Shown here: piece by piece, positions 10,842-18,706 of the stretch
How positions within the stretch are numbered: position 1 is the first letter of the stretch
Layout: each line of letters begins with the position of its first letter
DNA from: Caldithrix sp.
Lineage (GTDB): Bacteria > Zhuqueibacterota > Zhuqueibacteria > Thermofontimicrobiales > Sulfurfontimicrobiaceae
Direction: 5' to 3'
Length of the DNA: 64,000 bases
NCBI GenBank assembly: GCA_020722815.1
Contig: DYKB01000005.1
Coordinates: 102,490 to 166,489, forward strand
Translations under genes and position numbers: made by a program
The notes under the pieces: model-generated
Databases searched by the model: none
What the model was told of the DNA's origin: nothing
The model's input: only the letters and a program-made list of their open reading frames with translations

Positions 10842-13283
10842 TTAAACCTGTGAACGCATACGAATTTTTTCCACCTTGCCAATTAAAAAAACATAACTCA
10901 ATATCCCCGATAACATAATCATTCCCGCCAGCAGAAATGCTGAATTAAAAGAACCACTTAAGCTAACCATAAAACCGGTGAGAAGTGGGGCTACCGCAGC
11001 ACCCACTGAGCCACCCAGATTTTGAACACCCGCCAGGGTACCGGTAGTATTTTCCGGTGCAATTGCTTGCATAATGGCCCAGGTATTAGCGGTGGCCATG
11101 CCCATACTGACGATGGCGACGAGTAAAACTGTAACGGCATAATCCTGATTCTGGATGAATGGAACCGGAATGATCAACGAACCCATCAGAAATCCAATGA
11201 TGACAAATGCTTTGCGCACTTTGGTGTTATCATATCCCAGTCGGATCAAAAAATCCGCCGCCGCACCAGCTAACGGAACCATAATGGCAACTCCGCCAAA
11301 AGCAATGCTGGAAAAAGCCCCCATTTTAGCCAGTGTGAAATGCATTTGGTCCTGAAAATAAGTCGGTAGCCAGCTTAAATAAAGCACCAAAACATAAGAA
11401 TAGGCCGCGCTTCCCCAAAAAATACCCCATGTTTTTTTATATTTAAAGAGTTCTTTTAATGGAAATAACTGAGGTTTTTTTGATGATTTGTCAGCTAAAC
11501 TAGCCGGCTCTAATGCGTTAGGAAGTGCTCGCAAGCGACTTTCGAGTTTACGATAGAAGTATTCCCACGGTGCCAACCAGATAAGCGGAACCAAACCACA
11601 TAAAATAAATAACATACGCCAGCCATAAGAATCTATCAGCCAGGCAGCCAGAATTCCGCCAATGGATGGTCCGAACTTGGTGCCTGAGAGATAAAGCCCG
11701 GAGGCCAATCCACGCTCTTTTTCATTAAAATACGTACCGATAAAGGCCATGCTGGCTGGCGCAGATACCGATTCGAGAATGCCCAATAACGCCCGTAAAA
11801 GAATGAACATCCAGATACTCGTGGCCAAACCAAAGGCAGTGGCCACAAATCCCCAGATTAGATAGCTCAAAGTATAGAGTTTTCGGATGCCATATTTATC
11901 CACCAAACGGCCGGCGGGCACCTGTAAGAGGCCATACATCCAGAAAAACATGGCCAGAATTAATCCCATTTGGGCCGGATCCACCGGAATATGCTTATAA
12001 ATATAAGCACTCAGGGTGTCATTCAATGCGGTTCGTTTTTTAATGGCCCCGACAATGGCAAATTTATCGTCACTGAGTGCCACCGCGCTTCCAAAATTGA
12101 AAATCGTTGAATCCGAAGAGACGAGTCGGCTTTGTTGAACCCAGCGTTGCCCTTCACGATGGTACATAAACACAATCCCGGAGGCGCCAGCTTTGGGTCC
12201 TGTCGCCGCACCAACCATCGCATAATTTCCAGCTAACGCGGCACTGATACCAAATTGATTGATGGCCGGACTATCGCCAGACTCAAGCTGAACCTGGAGT
12301 TTCAACCCGTCGGTATGGCGTTGAAAAATATACGCCGTACCGCTGGATGCATGACGTTCCGCATCCGGCGCCGTGACCAGCGCATAATTTCCATCCGCCG
12401 ACAATAATTGGCCAAAGTGATCATTGGCTTGCGCATCGGCCCGCATGAGTTTTTGAGTCTGAATCCAGTCATTTTCCTGATGCTGAAAAACATAAACCGC
12501 ACCTCTCCCCTGCTCTTCGGCGGAATTACCGACGAGCACCGCATCTTCAAGCATCGCTACGGATTGACCAAATGGTCCTGACGCGGCCGTATTTTCGACG
12601 GTCAGTTTTGCCTGCTGAACCCAGTGATCATCCTGTCGATGAAAAACATAAACCGCACCCGATATAGCGTAATCAATTTTTGCCGGCGCACCGACAAGGG
12701 CATAATCATTCCGAATCGCTACCGCTGCCCCAAAATTCAATCCAATGGGGGGTTCCGTCGGCAAAAGCTGCTGCTGAATACGCCATTGAATCTGATTTTT
12801 GTCAGTTCCTTCTTTTTTGCGGTGTCGGGCAATAAATACTAACCCTGAGCCTGAGCTATCACTTACAGAACTGATGATGGCATCATTCTCGTCCAATGCA
12901 ATGGCTTTTGTTTTCAACACGCCATCAAGCGCCGAATCGGGCTGCAGGGAGGCTGTTACAACCCAGCCGCTATCCTGATGCGTCAGTAAATAAGCCAGAC
13001 CGCCGCGTTGATTTAATCCATCGAACTCACCCGCCAGGATTGCGGCATCCTGGTCAATTGCAACTGACGAGCTGATTTCCGCCGCATCACTTCGCCAAAA
13101 TTGGAAAACCTGAACCCAATGCCCAAATTCGCGACTGATCGCCGAGGCCGCAAACGACATGTTCATCCGATCCAGGTAGCTGTTGATAATTCCCAGCGTC
13201 AGCAGCAACACAATGCCCCAGCGGAGATATTTTATTGGCTTCGGTTCTGCAGCCAGATTTTGAGTCGGCGTATTTGTTTTCAT
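10842..13283 (-). CDS. MFS (ACS-like anion:cation symporter) sugar-acid transporter with an FG-GAP-type seven-repeat propeller inserted between TM1 and TM2
   Basis: TM1 YLRWGIVLLLTLGIINSYLDRMNMSFAASAISREFG; insert aa 55-432; then PVDPAQMGLILAMFFWMYGLLQVPAGRLVDKYG and the remaining MFS helices. Uninterrupted 813-aa frame. Confidence 0.9.
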   Translation of the reverse strand: MKTNTPTQNLAAEPKPIKYLRWGIVLLLTLGIINSYLDRMNMSFAASAISREFGHWVQVFQFWRSDAAEISSSVAIDQDAAILAGEFDGLNQRGGLAYLLTHQDSGWVVTASLQPDSALDGVLKTKAIALDENDAIISSVSDSSGSGLVFIARHRKKEGTDKNQIQWRIQQQLLPTEPPIGLNFGAAVAIRNDYALVGAPAKIDYAISGAVYVFHRQDDHWVQQAKLTVENTAASGPFGQSVAMLEDAVLVGNSAEEQGRGAVYVFQHQENDWIQTQKLMRADAQANDHFGQLLSADGNYALVTAPDAERHASSGTAYIFQRHTDGLKLQVQLESGDSPAINQFGISAALAGNYAMVGAATGPKAGASGIVFMYHREGQRWVQQSRLVSSDSTIFNFGSAVALSDDKFAIVGAIKKRTALNDTLSAYIYKHIPVDPAQMGLILAMFFWMYGLLQVPAGRLVDKYGIRKLYTLSYLIWGFVATAFGLATSIWMFILLRALLGILESVSAPASMAFIGTYFNEKERGLASGLYLSGTKFGPSIGGILAAWLIDSYGWRMLFILCGLVPLIWLAPWEYFYRKLESRLRALPNALEPASLADKSSKKPQLFPLKELFKYKKTWGIFWGSAAYSYVLVLYLSWLPTYFQDQMHFTLAKMGAFSSIAFGGVAIMVPLAGAAADFLIRLGYDNTKVRKAFVIIGFLMGSLIIPVPFIQNQDYAVTVLLVAIVSMGMATANTWAIMQAIAPENTTGTLAGVQNLGGSVGAAVAPLLTGFMVSLSGSFNSAFLLAGMIMLSGILSYVFLIGKVEKIRMRSQV
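11988..13121 (-). other. In-frame FG-GAP_2-like beta-propeller domain inside the MFS gene (7 repeats)
   Basis: Repeats of the form FGxxVAxxxxYALVGAxx...GAVYVFxxxxxxWVQQxKLxxxD; seven W-strands, seven Y/F-strands and seven VA/VGA-strands counted by eye. Confidence 0.85.
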
Positions 13284-13322
13284 TAAAACGACCTTTCAAT
13301 CTTAACCTTTTTCTATAGATAC

Positions 13323-14204
13323 TCAATCCTTCAACCCCGCCAGAAGTTCTGCTAATAATGCCAACGCGGAATGATCCGCATCGCCATGTCCCAAGGCCAA
13401 CAGCGCATCCATCTGTTCCGTCACGATGGCGCTCGCTGGTAAAGGCACCGAAAGCTCCCGTCCGGTTTGCAGGGCAATATTCATATCTTTCCGATGCAAT
13501 TTCACCTTAAAACCAGGCTTGAAATTACGATCGAGAATGCGCTGGCCGTGCAAATCCAGAATCCGACTCTGGGCAAAGCCACCAAGCAACGCCTCCCGTA
13601 CTCGCGCAACATCAACTCCTGCCTTTTTGGCCAATGTGAGCGCCTCAGCGACGGCCTGAATTGTCAATGCCACAATAATTTGATTGCAGGCTTTCGTAAC
13701 CTGTCCGGCGCCAGTATCGCCAATATGCACGATATTTTTACCCAATTTTTCAAAAAACGGGACAGCACGCTGAAATCCTGCTTCGGGTCCCCCCACCATA
13801 ATCGACAGGGTACCGGCTTCTGCTCCCACCTGACCACCTGAAACTGGCGCGTCCAGGGCGATGACACCTTTTTCCTGTAATGCAGCAAATACTTTTTGTG
13901 ATGTAGCGGGCGCAATGGTAGACATATCGATAAATAGCATTCCCGGTCGCACACCGGCCAGCACGCCATTTTCCCCAAACACCACCTGTTCCAACTGCGG
14001 TGAATCGGGCAACATGGTGATAATAATCTCACTTCTTTCGGCAACGGCCTGACAGGTCGAAACTTCGCTGGCGCCGGCTTGAACTATTTCACGAACGGCC
14101 TCTGAATTAATATCAAAAACGGTTAAACCGTAACCCGCTTTTAATAAATTTTTTGACATGGGTTTCCCCATAATTCCCAGTCCGATGAATCCGATTTTTT
14201 CCAT
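13323..14204 (-). CDS. garR: 2-hydroxy-3-oxopropionate (tartronate semialdehyde) reductase-like / 3-hydroxyisobutyrate dehydrogenase family
   Basis: 293 aa; MEKIGFIGLGIMGKPMSKNLLKAGY, DAPVSGGQVGAEAGTLSIMVGG, GAGQVTKACNQIIVALTIQAVAEAL. Confidence 0.8.
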   Translation of the reverse strand: MEKIGFIGLGIMGKPMSKNLLKAGYGLTVFDINSEAVREIVQAGASEVSTCQAVAERSEIIITMLPDSPQLEQVVFGENGVLAGVRPGMLFIDMSTIAPATSQKVFAALQEKGVIALDAPVSGGQVGAEAGTLSIMVGGPEAGFQRAVPFFEKLGKNIVHIGDTGAGQVTKACNQIIVALTIQAVAEALTLAKKAGVDVARVREALLGGFAQSRILDLHGQRILDRNFKPGFKVKLHRKDMNIALQTGRELSVPLPASAIVTEQMDALLALGHGDADHSALALLAELLAGLKD

Positions 14205-14229
14205 AAACAGTTACTTCCTTTCCGTAATT

Positions 14230-15015
14230 TTAATTATTGGACTTTTCATAATTATTTTTCATGTCGGATAATTTTTTAACCATTGTCCTCGCCCCATTAT
14301 TTACAAAGGCCATGTCCGCACCACTGGCGATGAAGCGATAACCAGCTTCATAAAATTGATTGAAGTGATCCGGATTAAACAACAATACCCCGGCTGCTTT
14401 GCCATATTTTTTGGCGGCATTGCCTGTTTTTTTAACAGCATCCAGAAAAAGTGGATGATCAAATTGATTAAAAATGCCCAATGCCATCGAAAGGTCCGCC
14501 GGTCCAACAAAAAGGACATCCACGCCTTCAATTGCAGCAATCTCATCAACGACCTGAAGCGCTTCCACCGTCTCAATCTGAATGACACCAACCAGGCTGT
14601 CTTTGGTTTGGGCATAATATTCATCAAAATTAATCCCGAAATGAGTGGCGCGAATCATTTTGGCAACCCCGCGTAAACCCTCTGGAGAATATTTCAGGGC
14701 ATCCACGGCGAATCTGGCTTCCTGCGGCGTCCGAATACGCGGACACATAATGCCTTCCGCACCAAAATCCAGCACCCGATGAATCCGCTGACGCTCATAA
14801 CTCTCCACCCGAACGATGGGCGCCGCCGTACCCCGTTCCAATGCCTGGATTTGGTGATAGGCATCCGCTTCACCGCCGACACCATGCTCCAGATCGATGA
14901 GGACCCAATCAAAACCGGCCAGGCCAACGATTTCCGCACTGACAGAGGAACCGAGGTTCAGCCAGCAGCCGAGGACGGTTTCTCCATTTTTTAAACGCTT
15001 TTTTAGATTTTTCAT
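14230..15015 (-). CDS. garL: HpcH/HpaI-family class II aldolase (5-keto-4-deoxy-D-glucarate / 2-keto-3-deoxy acid aldolase-like)
   Basis: 261 aa; GCWLNLGSSVSAEIVGLAGFDWVLIDLEHG, IMCPRIRTPQEARFAVDALKYSPEGLRG, DVLFVGPADLSMALG. Confidence 0.8.
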   Translation of the reverse strand: MKNLKKRLKNGETVLGCWLNLGSSVSAEIVGLAGFDWVLIDLEHGVGGEADAYHQIQALERGTAAPIVRVESYERQRIHRVLDFGAEGIMCPRIRTPQEARFAVDALKYSPEGLRGVAKMIRATHFGINFDEYYAQTKDSLVGVIQIETVEALQVVDEIAAIEGVDVLFVGPADLSMALGIFNQFDHPLFLDAVKKTGNAAKKYGKAAGVLLFNPDHFNQFYEAGYRFIASGADMAFVNNGARTMVKKLSDMKNNYEKSNN

Positions 15016-15180
15016 GTTTCACGACCTCATTTTTTTTAGCAATAAAATCCACGATTTAATATAATGAACGATCTATTATTTTGATTCTTACCGCCAGAAA
15101 TTTCACACATTTCATTTATTCAAATATTGCAACCACTCAGTGCTACAATGATGTAACCTCTACGAGGTTAAGAGCTCCGG

Positions 15181-15229
15181 CCAATCGCCAGAAGCCAAAA
15201 GCCAGTAGCCAGCGGCCAACAGCCATCAT
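15181..15229. repeat. Degenerate heptanucleotide tandem array, seven units of CCANNNG type
   Basis: ccaatcg ccagaag ccaaaag ccagtag ccagcgg ccaacag ccatcat, read directly. Confidence 0.85.
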
Positions 15230-16452
15230 TCTTTTTTAGTCGAAAGCTGTAAATCTAAAATATTGATATTTAAAGGTAAATCAAGCGCAATTACTTCATT
15301 GGCAAAATTTTTAAACGTTTCCATATTCGTCACATAACCCGCGCGTTGCCAGGCACCAAAGGCGATAAATTCATATTCAATCGAATTGGCGGCTTGCACA
15401 GATTGATTCGATAAGTAAAAGTGGTTTTTATCATCCGCTGCCAGTTGAAAAGCGGCAGGATGAACAAGATAAATCCCCATTCCCATTTCATCAATATCGT
15501 ACATGGGCTGTGAATACCATAATAAAAACAAACCTTTGGCCGGGTCGGCCACATAATCCATATTTTCTTCCTTTTTAATACCAGTACCAAAAAATACTGC
15601 CGACCGAGATTTTAAATTTACGACCGTGATCACATCTTTAATTCTGCATTCAAAGTGATGGGCGTAAATCGTGGCCGTCCGGTGCAGATGAAAAGTACCG
15701 ATTTCGTTCTCCCAGCTATCTTTTTGCATGGTGACAATCGATCTCACCGGTCTGGAAGCGATGACTTTACAGGATAATGCACCAGCCGCAGGCAGGTAAA
15801 CCTGGTCATTGCCTTTCAAAGCAATGCCCCCCAGTCCAATCGTAGGCCCGACATGCAAAATATCCATCCCCAAAGGACTATCCACGTGATAATTATAAAT
15901 TTGTTTATTGGATTCGTTATAAAATGTTTTTAACACCAAACCCGGCTTTGATTTATATTTTGCGAACATATCCAGCACAAATGGACCATAAGACCGATAG
16001 CCAAACAATTCGGATTCCCAGCCGGGCATGTTCGTCGCGTCAGTATATCGGTCTTGCTGCGGCCAGGCTTTAAATTCTTTGAAAAATTGCAGGTGATAAA
16101 TTCGTTTTTCATCCGGTTTTAATGAGGTCAGGAAAACAATTTCATCCGCGCCGGTACCTTCACCGTCCAGATCATCGACCTGATAAAGTGGCATTTCGCC
16201 GGTTTGGACATCATAGACCCGAAAATGTCCCAATTCAAGAAATGGCATTGGGTCTAGTTTAAAGGCTGAAATTGGAATACTGACAGGAACATGCGCAAGC
16301 TGATGCTTATTTGGATTGACAACTTCGACCGTGAGCTGTTTTGTCCACTCCATCGATGGAATTCCGGGAAAAACAGCGGCTGGTTGTTGACGATTCGGCT
16401 GACAACTCATCAGAAGCAAGCGCATGCTCATGGCGATCATCATGGTTTTCAT
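15226..16452 (-). CDS. DUF4861-like lipoprotein
   Basis: 408 aa; N-terminal MRLLLMSCQPN lipobox; LTVEVVNPNKHQLAHVPVSIP...PLYQVDDLDGEGTGADEIVFLTSLKPDEKRIYHL...SPLGMDILHVGPTIGLGG, resembling DUF4861 family by recall. Confidence 0.6.
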   Translation of the reverse strand: MKTMMIAMSMRLLLMSCQPNRQQPAAVFPGIPSMEWTKQLTVEVVNPNKHQLAHVPVSIPISAFKLDPMPFLELGHFRVYDVQTGEMPLYQVDDLDGEGTGADEIVFLTSLKPDEKRIYHLQFFKEFKAWPQQDRYTDATNMPGWESELFGYRSYGPFVLDMFAKYKSKPGLVLKTFYNESNKQIYNYHVDSPLGMDILHVGPTIGLGGIALKGNDQVYLPAAGALSCKVIASRPVRSIVTMQKDSWENEIGTFHLHRTATIYAHHFECRIKDVITVVNLKSRSAVFFGTGIKKEENMDYVADPAKGLFLLWYSQPMYDIDEMGMGIYLVHPAAFQLAADDKNHFYLSNQSVQAANSIEYEFIAFGAWQRAGYVTNMETFKNFANEVIALDLPLNINILDLQLSTKKE

Positions 16453-16546
16453 AAATTATCCCTTTTTTAATGATGAAATCAACTATTTCTCTTAATAAAA
16501 ATTTTCTCTGAATTTACCTTTTTTTTGCTTTCTGTCAAATTAGAAG

Positions 16547-17665
16547 TTAAAAATAATCCAATGGTAATAAAAAAGCATCGGCTTCAGGAAACAGCACACG
16601 GAGCAAATCAAGTGTTTGCGGGTCTGCAACACGGGCATCAGTCTGTTCTAACAAATCCAATATCGACCAATAACCAACGATATTCCGAACAAAGTACCGA
16701 AAATCGGTTTTAAAATGAACTTTATCGGCTGAAACCTGTTGATATGATTTACATAATTCTAAAATTCCATTGTTGAATGATAATTCGACTGATTGTTGAG
16801 TTTGAATAACCAGTTTACCCGTAAATTGATAAAAACGGGAATTCGCCACGCGTTCTTCCAATATAGGCTTTAATTTATTCAATAACTGACATAAATCGAC
16901 AATTGCCAGCATTCCTTTGCCTTCCCCTTCACCAAAACAGCGACTTTTTAATTCGGTTCCCAGATAGCGAATGTGTTTAACAAAGGGCATTTGTGGCGAC
17001 ATTTTTATTTTTAACGTAGGCTCAGAAGCTGGTTTTCGGTTTAATATTTCCTGCAGTAAGACACCTGAAACCTCATAATTTTGGGTCACGGCCTCGATGA
17101 CGGTAAAGACGCCACTGATATGATCCCAGGTATGTGCATAGCCCATGAGCCGATTTCCGGCATCAGTGATGATCAGGAGATGTGCCGGATCGATGGCCTT
17201 ACTTTCCAGATAGGGTACGGTTCGGTCAATCACCAGATTGGCCGCTTTAATATTATCCTGATACAATTGCAGCATTTCAGGCAGGTCCTGCGGGGTAAAT
17301 TTTCGAATTTGATATTCAGGTGATTCCAGATTGAATTGGCTATTTAGAAATTCCAGTTGATAATTTTTCATCGCTTCAATATAACCGAACTTGTGGTAAT
17401 AATTCGGAATACCAAACAGCATGGTGAGATCAAATTTTTCTTTTCGCATGTAATCCAGTGCGGCTTGCATTAATAAGGTCGAATAGCCTTTGCCCCGATA
17501 TTCAGGAACCGTCATCACATCGCCAATGCCGCCCATTTTCAGGACAGCCGGCCCAAACCGCACCGGTCGTTCAAAAATAGTCACCTGACTGACGATGCGT
17601 CCCTCTTCCCGGATGATTAATGCGTGTTCAGGCCTGAACCAGGGATCTAAGGTCTGGAATCGCAT
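16547..17665 (-). CDS. GNAT acetyltransferase with Eis-like architecture (N-terminus possibly disrupted; in-frame coding appears to extend to ATG 17770)
   Basis: GGIGDVMTVPEYRGKGYSTLLMQAALDYMRKEKFDLTMLFGIPNYYHKFGY; C-terminal sterol-carrier-like region. Confidence 0.75.
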   Translation of the reverse strand: MRFQTLDPWFRPEHALIIREEGRIVSQVTIFERPVRFGPAVLKMGGIGDVMTVPEYRGKGYSTLLMQAALDYMRKEKFDLTMLFGIPNYYHKFGYIEAMKNYQLEFLNSQFNLESPEYQIRKFTPQDLPEMLQLYQDNIKAANLVIDRTVPYLESKAIDPAHLLIITDAGNRLMGYAHTWDHISGVFTVIEAVTQNYEVSGVLLQEILNRKPASEPTLKIKMSPQMPFVKHIRYLGTELKSRCFGEGEGKGMLAIVDLCQLLNKLKPILEERVANSRFYQFTGKLVIQTQQSVELSFNNGILELCKSYQQVSADKVHFKTDFRYFVRNIVGYWSILDLLEQTDARVADPQTLDLLRVLFPEADAFLLPLDYF

Positions 17666-17811
17666 TCGTTCTTCGAAAAATTCATAATAGGTGGCGCGTT
17701 TAAAAATTTTTCCTTTTAAATCGGCGATTTCAAGTAAATCGGACTTGTTTTACGCGTGGGTGATTTGCATAATATTTTCTCTTTATAAAAATAAGATTGA
17801 AATTATATTTC

Positions 17812-18591
17812 TTATTTGGTGCGACACAATCGAAAACCAAGATAGTTTGAACGGAAATCGGCTTCATCACGATTGCGAAAGCTGACCCGTAAATTTTCCG
17901 CGACACTAAACCAACTTCCCCCGCGAAACATTCGATGACTACCCTTGTCCGGACCCACCGGATTGGTTTCCGGTTCAACAGGATACTTGTGATACCGTGT
18001 CCAGGTCCACTCATAAACATTGCCACTCATATCATATAATCCTGATTCATTCGGATTCTTTTTACCAACGGGATGGGTGGTGTTTTTGGAATTTTGGGTA
18101 TACCAGGCCGTCTGCTCCGCATCATTCGAACCGCTGTAAATTGTTGATTTACCCTTATTGCCACCCCGTGCGGCAAATTCCCATTCGGCTTCTGTCGGCA
18201 GACGATAGCCATTGGCTGAAAAATTACAAATAACATCGGTGCCGTTGATCTGGTAACACGGCGTCAGTCCATCTTTTTGACTCTTTTTATTACAAAATTC
18301 AATAGCTTCATACCAACTCACATTTTCCACCGGCAAATTATCGCCTTTAAAATGGGCCGGATTATTTTCCATAACGTCCTGCCATTCTTTTTGTGTCACT
18401 TCAAAGGGACTTAAATAGAAATCAGAAAGCGTCACTTCATGGAACGGCATTTCATCCGCTTCAGCAGCATCGGACGTATCGCCCATCACGAATTTTCCGC
18501 TCTGAATCAAAACAAAATCAGCGGCCGACAGTGAAAGTGCCATGAAATAAATGATTAAGATTGTTATCGATATGATAAATCGTTGCATCAT
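17812..18591 (-). CDS. SUMF1/FGE-sulfatase-fold secreted protein
   Basis: FVLIQSGKFVMGDT...PFHEVTLSDFYLSPFEVTQKEWQDVM...YRLPTEAEWEFAARGG...YDMSGNVYEWTW...RGGSWF...GFRLCR. Confidence 0.85.
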   Translation of the reverse strand: MMQRFIISITILIIYFMALSLSAADFVLIQSGKFVMGDTSDAAEADEMPFHEVTLSDFYLSPFEVTQKEWQDVMENNPAHFKGDNLPVENVSWYEAIEFCNKKSQKDGLTPCYQINGTDVICNFSANGYRLPTEAEWEFAARGGNKGKSTIYSGSNDAEQTAWYTQNSKNTTHPVGKKNPNESGLYDMSGNVYEWTWTRYHKYPVEPETNPVGPDKGSHRMFRGGSWFSVAENLRVSFRNRDEADFRSNYLGFRLCRTK

Positions 18592-18706
18592 TTCACCTCA
18601 ATTTTAAATTTCTTTTATTTGTTCTTACAAAATATATTTGATCACGTCTGCGAACACAATATGGATGCGTACAAAATAAGCAAACTTTTTAAAGGCGATA
18701 AACCCA

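Noticed and set aside
11636-12550. Antisense and alternative-frame ORFs inside the MFS-propeller gene
   Set aside because: Overlap a well-supported long CDS and show no protein-family signal.
10842-13283. MFS-propeller as an assembly chimera or two fused genes
   Set aside because: The frame is continuous through both junctions and the propeller closes to exactly seven blades across the junction, which a random chimera would not do. Read mapping is still needed.
15181-15229. Heptad array as a CRISPR array
   Set aside because: Units are 7 nt with no spacers of 25-40 nt and no cas genes in the window.
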